From positions 2,788,501-2,852,500 of the forward strand of contig NC_066590.1 in NCBI RefSeq assembly GCF_905475345.1: a DNA stretch of 64,000 bases. The letters run 5' to 3'. The notes below the pieces were generated by a model. It saw only the letters and a program-made list of their open reading frames with translations, made no database searches and was not told the origin of the DNA. Positions 38,662 through 52,647 of the stretch are shown here, piece after piece (the first letter of the stretch is position 1; each line of letters begins with the position of its first letter). A program made the position numbers and the translations under genes. The DNA is from Vespula vulgaris (Eukaryota > Arthropoda > Insecta > Hymenoptera > Vespidae).

Positions 38662-39594
38662 CTGGAAAGAAAATAGAAAAGAAGAAAAGGAGAAAAGACA
38701 GAGAAAAAAAAATTCAATGAGCGCTTCTATACATTTAACTTCTACCATCGTATTAAGTTTCTCTCATTATCCTTTATCCGTCGTTTAACTCGATAATATC
38801 AGCGAACGAAGTACTCGTATTTTTTTTTTCTTTTTCTTTTTCTTTCTTTTTTTTTTTTTAATTTCGAAACTACAGTATGTAGATCACTTTTGCTTATAAA
38901 CTCGTCTATAAGAGAGACACACGGTCGTAGAACGTCTCCTTTTTTACAATTCAAATTATATGCTCCTAACGATTTTCAAAAGGGTTTGTTAGGTTCGTAC
39001 GAAAGAGAGAGAAAAAGGGAGAAGAAAAGAAGCGAACGATTAAAAAGAAAAAAAAGAAACGATAATCTCGATCTTTGTTACCGAAGTACGGAACAACGAA
39101 ATTTTTATATACTTTCTTATTCCGTCTTTTTTCTTTCTTTCTTGTTTTTTTTATTTTTGAGAATTTCACGCGTTAATAAAACGATCAATCGTGAACTGCG
39201 AAGTGTGTGAAAGAAAAATTTGGCGCGATGTGTCTTGTACTTGCGACAAGTACATGTATATATTCCATAGTAGTTTCACGATCGGTGATGATACACAAGT
39301 GTGTGTGTGTGTGTGTTAAAAAAAGAAAAAAAAATATTGTTGGAAAATCGACCTCAACCTTGAGACTCGTATCTTCGTCGGATCGTACATCGTAAAAAAA
39401 AATCAGACCGTGTAAGTCGTGACACGAAATTTTTTCTTTTTTCTTTTTTTCCTTCTCTTATCCCCGATGTAACAACACTTACAATTCTACTGTAATAACA
39501 CATTTCGTATAAATAGTCGCAACAACTTCGAATCGATTTTTTACTTCAATAAACTTAAGGTTTTACATCGCTAACTATACGTATGTATCTACAC

Positions 39595-39626
<32 letters not shown>

Positions 39627-39816
39627 GTGTGTATGTATATAGTTCTAATTTTTTTCTATCGAGTTCGTCTAACCTACTATGTATTTCAAATATCATTCAC
39701 TTTATATAAGGAAAAAGTCTTATAGATGTGTACTTATATATGTACATATGTATCGGATATGTGTTAGCATACATTTGAAAAAAGAAGAGAAAAAAAATAT
39801 AGAGAGAGCTGGCTTC

Positions 39817-39899
<83 letters not shown>
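39817..39899. repeat. (TTA)n microsatellite
   Basis: About 27 pure TTA copies, the longest trinucleotide array in the window. Confidence 0.97.
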
Positions 39900-41080
39900 C
39901 TCCCTGTTATTTTATTCTCGTTCGGGTTTATCTATCTTTTTATCATCTTATGCATACAAGCTGGTCGCAGCATTTTCACGCGTTATCTTTTTCCCAAAAA
40001 AGCCAGAGAGAGAGAGAGAAATAAATAGATAGATAGATAGATAAAGAGTCATTAACGAAAGATACACTTTCTAAATTTACACGGTTCTTTTAACTTGTCT
40101 AAGTAAACTCAATTTTGTTTAACCCTTTCTCTCTCCCACTTTTTCTCTTCCTCCTTCTCTATATCTCTATCTTTCTTTCTCTCTTTTGGACCAGCTGTTC
40201 GTTGAAAACGTTAACGAATTTAACAATTCTTTAAAACGATGCTTAGGTGAGTGTCAACGAGAAAGGGACATAGAGAAAGAGAGAGACTAAAGTTTTATAG
40301 CTCGTCGAACTTTATAACAGTAATAACATCAGCATGTTAAAACAAGAAAGAAAGAGACAAAGAGAGAAATGAAAACGTTTAGAAAAACTCTTCTCGACTC
40401 GTCGTTTATTGGATTTCCGATCATGTAGTTGGATAACTACGTTAGCATTAACCCAATTTGACGCATGATGTGGTTCCTCACCACGTCGCGGTCTTATTAA
40501 CAATTTTCTTTAGACGTATATACGTACATATTTATTTTTATTATATTTATTATGTATATATGTATATTTAAATATATATATATATATAATTTATTTGTGT
40601 GTAAGTATATGTATATATATTTTACGCATAGATAAATTAGAGATCGAGAAAACGATCACGAAATCCAACGCATAGATCTTTCTCCGATAAAGAAATAAAT
40701 CTCTAATCTTTTTGCGATTTATCCGGCATTTAATTAACGAAAGCTCGACGATCTTTCAGTATGTTTACGACACTGATAATGAATTCGCCGTCGGATTATT
40801 GTGATTACTTATCAACGCGAACAATGTGATAAATTCGTTCGTTGATTCTTAACCGAGAGCCCATTACTTGTCAAATCTCTGTGTACTCCGTTTCTTGGTT
40901 GTTTAAAATTTGAAGAAAAAAAAAAAAAAAAACCTATATATTCATTCTTTTTTTCTGCGTTAAAATCTCTAATAATCAATTTTATCGTTATGATTACGAA
41001 GAGATCGATTTCTACTCGAATATTTTTTAATTAATAATTCTGTATGTTCTTCAACATATCGTACGTTCATATACCTATAT

Positions 41081-41115
<35 letters not shown>

Positions 41116-42199
41116 TCTATTTATTTATTTATTTATTTATACATACATATGCACGCACATATATTTTTTTTATTAATACGATCATCATAAAAGAACGTCA
41201 AATTATAAATGAAAAGTCTTGTCTATATAACTCATTCTCCAAATATTATTGTTCCTATCAGAGATAGGTGCCTTTGACAAGAGGAGATTTACAGAAAGGT
41301 CGTTGTGTTACGTAGAGAGAATCCTCTTCTCTCGATCGTTCATTACGCAATCATCCTGCCTACATCGTTGCACACGTAGCCGCTTTTGATTTGTCCGGGT
41401 AATAAATCCGATAGTTCTTCGGATCGTGAGATGACTCTTGATATATATTCTCATTCGTTGTACTCTCTGACGACAAAGTTTTCTCTCTTTCTTTCTCTCG
41501 TCAAAAGTGGCTAACGAAAAAAAAAAAGAAAGAAAAGAAAAGAAACAAAACAAAACAAAAAAAAAGACTACGAAAAGAAAAAAAAAGAAGAAGAAGAAAA
41601 GAAAATAGATTTCGTAACGTCGTATTTATGTAAAAAAAAAAAAGAGAGAGAGAGAGAGAGAGAACACTATTTTTCCTCTTTGAAAACGAAGATGAAGACA
41701 TATTCATTTTCTTTGATCGCTTGAATTCGTTTGAAAAACTTCCTTTCTATGATACGATCTATTCTTCGCGAATTTTTATTAACCTCTTTCCGTTAGGTAG
41801 TACTACTATTAGAATTCACAATAACGAGCAATATAAAGTACGTACGTTGAATTTCATTCTCAATCGACTTTCGAAGTCAACATCTTGAAAATAGAAAGTC
41901 GAAGAGAAGAAGGTCGATCCGAACGTTCGATAAAAATCTATTACTAGATATGAGTGCAATTTAAACTGTGCCATTTTATTCCTATACGAAAAATCATTGA
42001 CTTGCGAAACGATCTATTCTTATCGATCGTTAGCTCCATCGATCTTTGAATTTTAAATTAAAAAAGAATAAAAGAAAGTGAATTCGTATTTTATACGATA
42101 AATTTATTCTGAATGTTGTATTTCTTATCTTTTTTTTTTCTTTTTTTTTTCCTTTTTTTTGTAATTTAATCGTAGACACAAATTATTTTCATGTCTGAT

Positions 42200-42238
<39 letters not shown>

Positions 42239-45200
42239 ATAACAGAATTTAAAAGTAAAGAAGTATTATTTAACGAGCTGACCACACACATCGTGTCTCT
42301 TTAATTACTGCAGCTTTCTCATTATGTATACGTATTTATGTACGGAATTTGTTTAAAAAAAATATATATATTTCGTTTGCCGACAATTTTGAATGCATTG
42401 AAGTAAAATAAATGGGAAATTATATTATAGAAATATAAATTAAATCGAATATATATATATATATATAAAATTCTACTTCAATATAATTTCGTTAATATCG
42501 TAGAAAATTTGTCCCGTTCAAATATCGATGAAAAATATAGGAATATTTTTCTACGTTGGATCGATGTAGATCGCGCGAAAAAACCACGATCTAATATTAT
42601 TACGTATGCAAAAAGAAAAAGATATTTACAAAGAAAGAGATATTTTTAGAATACATATTATGTAAAATATGAAATTTTAATCCAACGTTATAATAATTTC
42701 TTCGTACACAAATTTCTTCTCGTTAAAAATATATTTCTAAAAACGAAAATCTATTTTCCCTGAATATATTTCCCGTATATCAAATATATGATTACAATTC
42801 TACACGATGTTAAGCTCGTGTACAGTCTTTATTTCTCGTTGAATATATTTTTCTCAAAAAAAATAAAAATAATTTCAATCCGATAGAATGTTAACGTCCT
42901 ATACAAATTTTGTTTCTCGTTCAGAATATATCTCTATAAAAAAAGAAAAAATATATATATATATATTTTCTCTAAATACATTTTTTGTTCGATCGTTTAT
43001 GTAAAACCATGACGATGCAATGTTATTACGTAGGCAAAAAGAATGAGAGAGTAAAAGAGTGAGAGAGAAAGAAAGAGTATGTACGTATGTATAAGTGTAC
43101 GTGTATGTGTTTACCCTTTTGTTTACTCGTGCGCGCGGAAAAGCAAGTTGGTGTCCCTCCGTCATAATATAGTCGTGTCACTTACGTTCTTCCACCCTCG
43201 ATTTACGTTTGTTTTCAATCCGGAACCCTGGCGCCTATTTTATTACGCAGGCTGACGCGCCACAAGAGACATAGTCCGGTTAGATCTCTCTCTCTTGTTC
43301 TTTCTCTCTCTCTCTTTCTCTCTTTCTTTCTCTCCTCTCTCTAACACGCAGACACGCATATACAAATACTCTTTCACTCGTCTTCTCAACGAAGATACTA
43401 CCCCACTCGTGTATCTTTGCTAAAGAAAACACACAATGGGCCGCATCTGATAAAAATAAACTTGCTCGATGTGATCGCATTTTCTTGGGATTTATCCTTT
43501 TTTTTTTAATTTCTTTTTTAATATATATATATACATACATTAATTTGATATATAGTATATGTAATATAATAATATATTAATATATATATATATATTAATA
43601 AAATTGTATATATATAATAATGTATTTTTATATTAATATGTTTATTAATTATATATACATATTAATGTAATATATATTATATAATTAAAAAAAAGAAAAA
43701 GAAAAGAAACAAATATATATAATATTTCTTTACTTATTCATATAATTCGAATAGGATAAAAAATTTTATATTAGCATATTGTCTATATTTAAAAAAAAAA
43801 AAACTCCGATCGAACGATTTGAAATTGCTTACAAAAATATTTAAATAGTTTGCAAATAACTTTTCTTTATATACACCTATCACTTACACTATCGCAACAC
43901 ATTGATGGTGTTGTTACGCTAATAAATTATTTCAACATCGATACGTGAAAATACCGAGAAAGATCATAATCAAATTTTAATCTCACGCTTTTAATCTAAC
44001 CTTTCAGGATTTTTTTCTCGTTTCCTTTCTTTCTCTTCCTTTTTTTTCTTTTCTTCTCTTTTGTTTTCTTTTCCTTTTCTTTCTTTTTATCTGAACGATA
44101 TCTCTCTTCTTTCCCAAAGGAGCAATTAACGTAAGATACTCAACATTATATTGAAGTTCTCCCGGAAGGAATGATAATGAGTGCAGGTACCCTCATGGCC
44201 GTCGGATTGTGTATCGTTTAGTCCGATCAAAACCTGACTATACTACTGACTAATGCACTCACTCATGTCAGTGACGCTCAACTTATTGATACAATTATTA
44301 AGTGATGTAATTAAAAGCGAACACGTGTATTTGTACGTACATGTATAGGTGTTTGTACAATATAATAATTAAAATCGTTCGCGTTTGAAACGATTTTTAT
44401 TTTCGAGTGAACCTTTTCATTTTTTATTCCTATTTTTATTTTTTTTTTAATTTATTTATTTATTTTTTTTTTTTACGTACAAGAAATAGAAATTACAATT
44501 AACAGATCAACTCGACAATAATAATCGTTTTATTAATTAATGATTAATAGTCGCGTTCAGGATTTTTTTTCGAAGGTAATCTGTTTCCGTTTCTTTCTTT
44601 CTTTTTTTCTTGTCTACTTTTTGTTTCTTTTTTTGTTCTTCTTTTTTTATAATACAAATAAGGATGAAAACATTGTCGTTGTATGACGAGCGAATAATAT
44701 TATAATATATTATACCGGACAATTATCGTCGTTTGACACTGACTCGTGTCCACGTTATCAGTTTCCTAGCTAGAACGACGATGAATAGTTTTGCATGTAG
44801 AAGATTATTACTATCATGAGATAGCTTGCTTTGCCTACATGTATATATATATATATGTAAACATATATATACATACATGCATATATATATATGTATGCAT
44901 ATACACGTACATATGTATCATGTATATATACATATGAATACATGTATATATATATACACATACATATATATATGTATATACACATACAGGATAGGGTTTC
45001 TTAGGTCTATATATACTCAAACATAATTACAACTGGTTTCTCTATATCGAGCGCATCGAATATTAAGAACAATAACATAACACCTTTTCATTAGAAACGT
45101 TAACTATTCTATACGCGTTATCGATAGACCGACCCACCTTCACCCTTCATTTTCTTATTGCGTATCGTTATCGTAGCTTCGAATTAATCAGCAAATTCTG

Positions 45201-45458
45201 TCAGTTATGTAGATGTAGTAGATACAGTTTAACGTAGAAAGTGTATGAGAGAAACACACACAGAGGCAGAGAAAGACAGAGAGAGAGAGAGAGAGAGAGC
45301 CAAATGGAAAGCCTCGAAACAGGACGTCATGAAACTAAACTAATACTATATTCACAGAGTTTCCACGCGTGTAACGTATTAACATGGGTTAAATGCCCAA
45401 AAGAGAAGCTTTGAGTTTCGTCTTAAACATTGAAATAATGAGAAAACAGACTATCTCT

Positions 45459-45463
<5 letters not shown>

Positions 45464-45549
<86 letters not shown>
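45464..45549. repeat. (CT)n microsatellite
   Basis: About 85 bp, nearly pure CT. Confidence 0.96.
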
Positions 45550-45694
45550 GTGATTTCTAATTTTTTAATTTGTTTTTTTCTTTATTTTATTTATCTAGTT
45601 AAAAAAGAAAAAAAAAGAGAATCTCTATTCGTTTCTTTGGACATTTACGACGTGTCAATAAAACGTTTAGGTTTTTGTTAAAGTCATGTTCTTT

Positions 45695-45742
45695 TTCTAA
45701 TCTTTCGATTTTCTAATCTTTCGATTTTCTAATCTTTTAATA
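45695..45742. repeat. 16-bp tandem repeat
   Basis: TTCTAATCTTTCGATT in two exact copies and a third with a T-for-C change. Confidence 0.85.
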
Positions 45743-46783
45743 ATCGCTTAAGAAATATCTAAGATCTTTCAATTCGGAAGAAACGTTAGTCGATTATTCT
45801 GGGTTGGTGATCGAAGACCAAGAACAGATATTTTTATTCGACGTCGATTGTCCGACGTAGGGCAAAAGGCATTTTATCAGGAACGATGTAAGAAACTGGT
45901 ATACGATATAGTACGACCTACGATTATACGTATCGATCGTTATATGTGCGGAGAATATCTATGACGGTTGTACGAGCTGGTTGAAGATATTTTTTAAAAG
46001 AGTTACTCTCTCTTTCTCTCTTTGTATCTCTATCTTTTATCTCTATCTATCTTCCACTCTCTTTATTTCTCTCTCTCTCTCTCTCTCTCTGACCGACCGA
46101 CCGCGAATCGTTCGTTTCATTCATTTCTTCTCTTTTTCGATGTATGCGTTGAGTTTAAAAAAAGAATAGAGAAAAAATGAAAAAGTATACACGCGCGTAA
46201 ACACACTCATACGCGTACACATATACATAAGAAAAAAAATACGATCTACCAGAGCTCTATATTATATTTTTTCAACTTTGATCTTTTGCGTTATAAAAGA
46301 ATATATATATATATATATATACATACGCATATGGGTATATGTATCTAATCGCAGCGAATTGGCACAATCTCTCATTCAAATTTGTTCATTCGTATTGCGT
46401 TGTGTAACTTGTAAATTTTTTACTTTTTTTTTTTTTTCTTCTTTATATACATATATATCGTTCTTTTTACTCGTATCGAAAAATCGTACGATAACGAGAA
46501 TTGTCGGTATCTACGATCGATACTTCGAGCACGAGGTTGCACACCATTCGCATTAGAAATATTTTTACCTTAGCATATGAAGAAGGGTTACCGTGTTAGA
46601 GAGACTAAATAGAGAGACATATTGTTAAAGCAAAATGTGTGTCTCGTGTCACCCGATTAGCGAGCTACCTGTACCTACTAATTGACGATAAAACTCGCGA
46701 ACGTCCTTACCTTACAACAACGGCGCCGTACTCGATGATCTTGACACGATTTTCATTCTAGGAGATGTAAAACAGTAGTCTTA

Positions 46784-46847
46784 CTTCCTTCCTTCCTTCC
46801 TTCCTTCCTTCCTTCCTTCCTTCCTTCCTTCCTTCCTTCCTTCCTTC
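46784..46847. repeat. (CTTC)n microsatellite
   Basis: About 15 copies of CCTT. Confidence 0.95.
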
Positions 46848-48244
46848 TTTTTCCTTTTTTTTCTTCCCCTCTTTTTATTTTTATTTATTTATTTATTTAT
46901 TGTCCGTTTAGTTTCCTCTCGTCCTATCTTTTCCTTTTTTTTTTTTTTTCTTTCTTTTTTTCCTTTAAATGCTCATCGCTCGAACAGGACGACGATTATT
47001 GGTAGCCATATCAGTAACACCAGCAACAGCAATAGCAGGAGAGTAACACGAAGATTAAGGTTTCTACGTTGGGACAATAAATAATCGAGATTATCACACT
47101 TTTTAAGTTTTACCACGAGTTTTTTCTCTTAAGCATCGTTGACCACAAAGAACAACAAAAAAAAAGGAGAAAAAAATAAGAAAATTTTACGACGAATATC
47201 TTGCAATTTTTTTATCCTCTCTCGATCATCAAGGATAAGAATCGATAGATCTATCGATCGATTAATCGATCAATAGGTTTATCTCGAGAATATTAGCCTA
47301 GGATATTCGTCGTTTCAAGGGTCACCAAAGATCAAAGGGAAACGGTGCGACAACGATCAAAGGGCTCGACTATGAGAACTCCACTACGACCACTTCATTT
47401 TGTGATTCTATTTCAATTTTGAAATCAATCTTGGAAACTCTTATCGATTCTTACTCGTTTCTTTCTTCTTCTTCTTCTTTTTTGTTTTTCTTCTTATTCT
47501 TCTTTATATCCCTTTTAATATGATCGATCGATCCTCCAAATAAAATTTTCACGAACACGATCCGACGCTTTTAAAAAATACGATAAATAATGTCAAATAA
47601 ATCGATTAACATATATATATATAAATATGTATATTTGATAATCTCTTGGCAATAAGATCGATAATTTATGATTGAGTCACTATCGCACACACGTTCATTC
47701 AATTGTCACGAACGAATAGATTTCTTTCTTTCTCTCTCTTTTTCTTTCTCAATCTCTTCGTCAGATCCGGTCTATCATTATGACTGTATTCTCTTGTCAC
47801 ATCGGCGAATCCACATCCGCTCACGCGATGATCCGTACGAGAGAAGTTACGATCGTCGAAATCGAAATAGGAAAAATTTCTTTTTCTTTCCTATTTTTTT
47901 TTTTGTTGTTGTTATCTTCTTTCTTGTGTATCAATAAAATCAAATCTATCGATTATCTCTCCCCTTTGTTCTCTTATTTAGTAATTCTATTTTTCGTTCA
48001 TTTTTTTTAAAAACAAAAAAAGGAAAAAAATATTTATCTTTAAATAAATATATGTATATATATATACACATATATGCACATATATATATATATATTATCG
48101 GATCGTTATCGTCGCATATGTGGAAATTATCGGAAAGAGTAGTTTGGAATATTTGTTTTTTTTTTCTTTCTTTCTTTTTATTTTATTTTTTTATTTTTTT
48201 TTTTCTTTCTCCTCTCTCTTCCGTTTTCGATTATCGGAAGGCGA

Positions 48245-48375
48245 GAAGAAAAACGAAACGAGAGAGTAGGCACGCGATGCGTTTCACACGGATGCCGCGC
48301 GTCGACTGAGACCGCGATTGACTGTGGCGCGGTGCCATTTCACGCCGATTTCTATCGCGCCTGGAGAGGAGCCTC
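48245..48375. promoter_or_regulatory. CpG-dense patch, possible promoter or enhancer
   Basis: About 130 bp with many CG dinucleotides (CGCGCGTCGACTGAG, GACTGTGGCGCGGTG) in an otherwise AT-rich region upstream of the cyclase. On the minus strand a CTCAGTCGACG initiator-like word is present. It could be the missing cyclase first exon; no strong donor was found. Confidence 0.25.
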
Positions 48376-48407
48376 GGTCCTTGCGCGAAGAACCTCGTGA
48401 GAAACAT

Positions 48408-48416
48408 GAGAGAGAG

Positions 48417-48449
<33 letters not shown>

Positions 48450-48512
48450 AATAGATAGAGAGATAGAGAGAAAGATAGAAAGATAGAAAGAGAAAGAGAG
48501 AAAGAGAGAGGT
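48408..48512. repeat. (GATA)n/(AG)n compound microsatellite
   Basis: AG run, GATA copies, then AGAAAGATAG variants. Confidence 0.9.
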
Positions 48513-49433
48513 AAGCTACACGCAGAATCCATCTTACGACCCTTGACGATGCAACCACGAAACGATGACACTCCTATGTTCACGAATTTATCGTACGATA
48601 AAACATCGATGAGATAACAACGTTCGTAAATATCTAATAAAAAGATTGTTCGTTCTTATTTCCTTTTTTTTTCTGATTTTTTTTTTATATTTCTCATCTT
48701 TTTTTTTCTTCCTTCTTTAAGGAATCGTATTGGGAAAAGAATATGGTATTATCGATTCATTTTCGGATCGAGATAATCGAATATGTTTTGTCCCGAGTTC
48801 GAAAAGTGAAGTGAAGTGAAGTGAAGTGAAATGATGTAAAAAGGAAAGAAAGAAAGAAAGGAAGGAAGGAAGAAAGAGAAGAAAAAGAGAAAGAGAAATG
48901 ATAAGGGAAAGGAGAAAGAAAAAGGAAAAGGAATGTTATCCGACGAATTTATTTCTTTGGTTAATGTAAAATTCATTGTGACTCATTATACGTATGTGGA
49001 TATACATATATATATATATATATAAACACATTCGTATATGCATATACAACACACGCACATATACGATTTCCGTTGGAGATCTCACAATCTTGTTATATTT
49101 TCTTTTAGCTTATGCAAAGTGCGTGCGTATAAATACGATCAATCAATTATTTATAAACTTGAGAGGGAAAGCAAGGAGCCTTCCTAAAAAAAAAAAAAAA
49201 GAGAGAAAAAAAAAGAAGGAGAGAAAGGAGAAAGGAAAAGGTACAGAGGGGACAGAGAGAAAAGGAAGAAGAGGAGACGACGAATGCATCAACTTGATTC
49301 CTCTTCGTGATTCGTAAAAGATTGTTTTGCGAAAGACGATCGACTGATATGTTCGTCTAGAGAAAGAGAGAGAAAAGGAAACAAAGAAAGGAAGGAAGAA
49401 AGAAAGATAAAAATATATATTATATATATATAT

Positions 49434-49470
<37 letters not shown>

Positions 49471-49563
49471 AAACAATGATAACAAGTGCAGTGGGAAGAA
49501 TAAAGAAGAAAGAAAAAATCTTGGAGAACAGGAAGTAAGAAGAGACAGAGAAAGAGTGTGTGT

Positions 49564-49597
<34 letters not shown>

Positions 49598-49873
49598 CAT
49601 AAAGAGAAAGTCGAAGGTACTTTGAAGCCTAGGGTGGTGTCGAGTATCAAAGTACATGGAAGCTTTCAGTTCTCGTTATAAAGAGCCCTTCTTCCCGTCG
49701 CAATGGCGGCACAAGCGTCGTGTCGTTATTATCGTTGCCCATCGTAATATTATTCCATCTTGGCCCTTACGATCTTACCATCTTCGAAGAAAAAGACTGA
49801 CTCTTAAAAGCCGATCGTTTTTTGTCATCCTGATTTTATGTCTCGTCTCATCGTACAACATAACGAGATGCAG

Positions 49874-49924
<51 letters not shown>

Positions 49925-50052
49925 CAGAGTGTAAATGTTTTTATATACTCATATAGGTTTTACAATGCAACGAAGTGAAAAAATGTTTATGTATGCAAGT
50001 ACATATGTACTGTACATGTCGAACGAATAAACCAAAGGAAAAAAAACAAAAG

Positions 50053-50084
50053 GTTTTATCGATCGATCAATCGATCGATAAAAC
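50053..50084. repeat. Perfect inverted repeat, 15-bp arms
   Basis: GTTTTATCGATCGAT, spacer CA, then its exact reverse complement. Confidence 0.9.
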
Positions 50085-50915
50085 GCATCGTACGAAAGCT
50101 AAAACGCAAGGCATGTTTACTCTATGTTAAAGAATATTTTTTGTCTGGCTTCTTTTTTGTTTCTTTTTTTTTTTTTTATCGTTCTGCTTTTTTTTCCTTG
50201 GTTTTCGTTTCTCCGTTTTGTTTTACTTTTTTTCTTTTCTTTTTTTCTCACCAGGCTATATTTTTCTTTTGCCCTTAATTTCTATGATTGTTCTTGCCTC
50301 TGTCAATCGTTATCGGCGGATATCTTTTATTATCTTATTTCATCTTGTATGCAATATCACTCTTCTTTCAACGATCTAATCGAAATCCTATAAAAAAAAA
50401 TATTAAAAAAATCACATACGTACGTACGTACGTGATATAAATATATATATATATATTTATATATGTATGTATAAATAGGGGGTGGTAGGAGAAAAGGAGG
50501 AAGAGGTAGAGGGGAATTAACGAGGCTCCTCTATACAAGGAAGCATCGGAAGCAAACGTGTTATCGCCTTTGATGATAAACGATAACCTTCCGTCTGTCC
50601 AACTAAAGCCACCTCTTGTCGATATCACCTTCAATAATGTCCGTTGCATTGTAACGTCCGAATAATGGATCTGATTATTGATCATAGAGAAAGAGAGGGA
50701 GAGAGAAAGAGAGAAAGAGAGAATAGAAAGAGAGGTGGGAATAGAATGACTACGAGCTTCTAAATAACGTAGAGAAACTATATCTCTCCTATGCAGTTCG
50801 AAAATAAAAGATTTCAAGATCTACTGATTTTCTTAGAGTGTAATCAATCGTCGATGATTACTATTTTTCTATGAGAATGAGAGAATAGAAATTTATAACA
50901 TTTTTTTGTTGAATT

Positions 50916-50965
<50 letters not shown>

Positions 50966-51784
50966 CTTTGCAATGAAATCGTATATCTCGTTAAAAAATT
51001 TCAAATTTGTCGGACGTAGAATGCATTCTTTTTGCAATAATTCATTTATTATTATTTTTTTTGTTTTGCTTTCTTTTTTTCTTTTTTCATTTTTCTTCTC
51101 TTTCGTTCTCTTTTTCTCGAAAAAAAAAAAAAAAATTAAATTATTAGATCATTTAGATAGATCGACGAAGAAAAACACGAATTTCTTTCGATGCTTAATA
51201 TCGAGCAATCTTCATTTCGATATCTGACGAGTACTACTCGTAAACACATTCTAAATATAATATCTAAACGTGGTGGTCCGAACGAAGAAGTCCACGCTGC
51301 TTTACCGGATCGTGTATTAACCTAGTTCTTATCGATTCTCACTGGGGTTTCCTCCTTCAACCGTAGATTCAACGGACATACCAGCCGAGAACATAGGCTT
51401 ATACAACATTATAGTAATCGATGAAGTGTTTTCGATATACTTTATTTCATGATTTTCTCGATTGTTTCTTTAATTTTCATTCTTTTCGCTTTTTATTGTT
51501 TTCTTTTTTTTTTTACTTTTGTTCTATCTATCTTTTAGGATCATTATAATAATAATTATTATTGTTATTATTATTATTATAATTGGTTAACGTAACGTCT
51601 CGACTGAAAGGAAAAGAAAATGAAAATATTTGCCAGGAAAAAAAATATGGACGAATTTTCTCATTACATTTTTTTTCTTGTTTCTTTAAAGAAAAATAGA
51701 TTTTTAGATAGTCGTGTCGACCGTTTCTCCTACGTTTCTAACTCCAGGCAATCGTAGAAAGATATGAAAACGAGTCGCTAGAGA

Positions 51785-51817
<33 letters not shown>

Positions 51818-52635
51818 TTCTCTCTTTTTCGAAATCGTTTTAACGTTTCTTTATGTAAGTACAGCAATGGGAAAAACACATCATCGTACTCCTTTCTCTT
51901 TATCTTTCTCTTTCTCTCTCTTTCCTTCCCCAAAGTTAAATTCTTGAAAACTCGTCTACGAATGATATTTGCCATTCCATTTTACTTTATATTTTCCTTG
52001 ATTTCAACCGTAGTATTTAGATTTCACGTAGAAATATCATATTTTATATTATATATAACAATTCGTACGATTGTCATCGTTTCGATTTATATATAGAGCA
52101 AAAAGAAGAAAAGAAAAAAGAAAAGGAAATGAATTTATTTCTGAACATTTCTATTTAAACTGAACATTTCTATTTAGAAGTATATTTTATAATTTCTACG
52201 AAGATCCTTCGTCGAGTATATTTTCTTTCTTTTTTTCTTTTTTCTTTCTCTTCCCTTTTTTCTCAATACATTTTTTATACGCATTACCGACCCTTGGATG
52301 ACCTGTATCACGACCATACATCCCATGTCCACGGTTGAATATATTATGAGAACGAAAATGGAGATGCTAACGCATGTACACGCATAACCGGAAACTGATG
52401 ATATACGTAACATCTAATAACATAATTTCACGCGAGACATCCCGAACATGAACATAGATTATTTTGGATGCAGATTGATTAATAATTTAGAAATTTTCAA
52501 TTCGAATATAGCTCTCAAAGACGAGAAAATCATATGGCGTACGTATGGCGTGTGTGTGGTTAGTGATGACAGGGTGGAAGTAGTATATGGTTCATCTCGT
52601 TCGTGTTTCGTCGAGTGATCAGACATGATGGCTAA

Positions 52636-52647
52636 TGCGCATGCGCG
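52636..52647. promoter_or_regulatory. NRF-1-type palindrome
   Basis: TGCGCATGCGCG matches the NRF-1 consensus YGCGCAYGCGCR exactly. A half site, TGCGCA, follows at 52651, and ATGGCGGAC at 52666 resembles a YY1/PHO core. It lies between the divergent cyclase and transporter genes. Confidence 0.5.

Larger units (their letters stand above)
38662..48244. other. Non-coding: 5' region or 5' UTR introns of the cyclase
   Basis: No coding exon recognised. Holds (TTA)n 39817-39899, (TTTA)n 41080-41140, decayed tandem units 42590-43045, complex blocks at 43180-43280 and 44180-44290, a very AT-rich block 43520-43690, (CT)n 45464-45549, (CTTC)n 46784-46847 and two adjacent palindromes at 47241-47271. Confidence 0.6.

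Noticed and set aside
43520..43690. Very AT-rich block considered as a matrix attachment region or origin
   Set aside because: Composition alone is not evidence; many similar AT stretches occur in the window.
52174..52413. Minus-strand ORF with one hydrophobic stretch, considered as an upstream cyclase exon
   Set aside because: No good acceptor or donor pair, and no similarity to a cyclase N-terminus.
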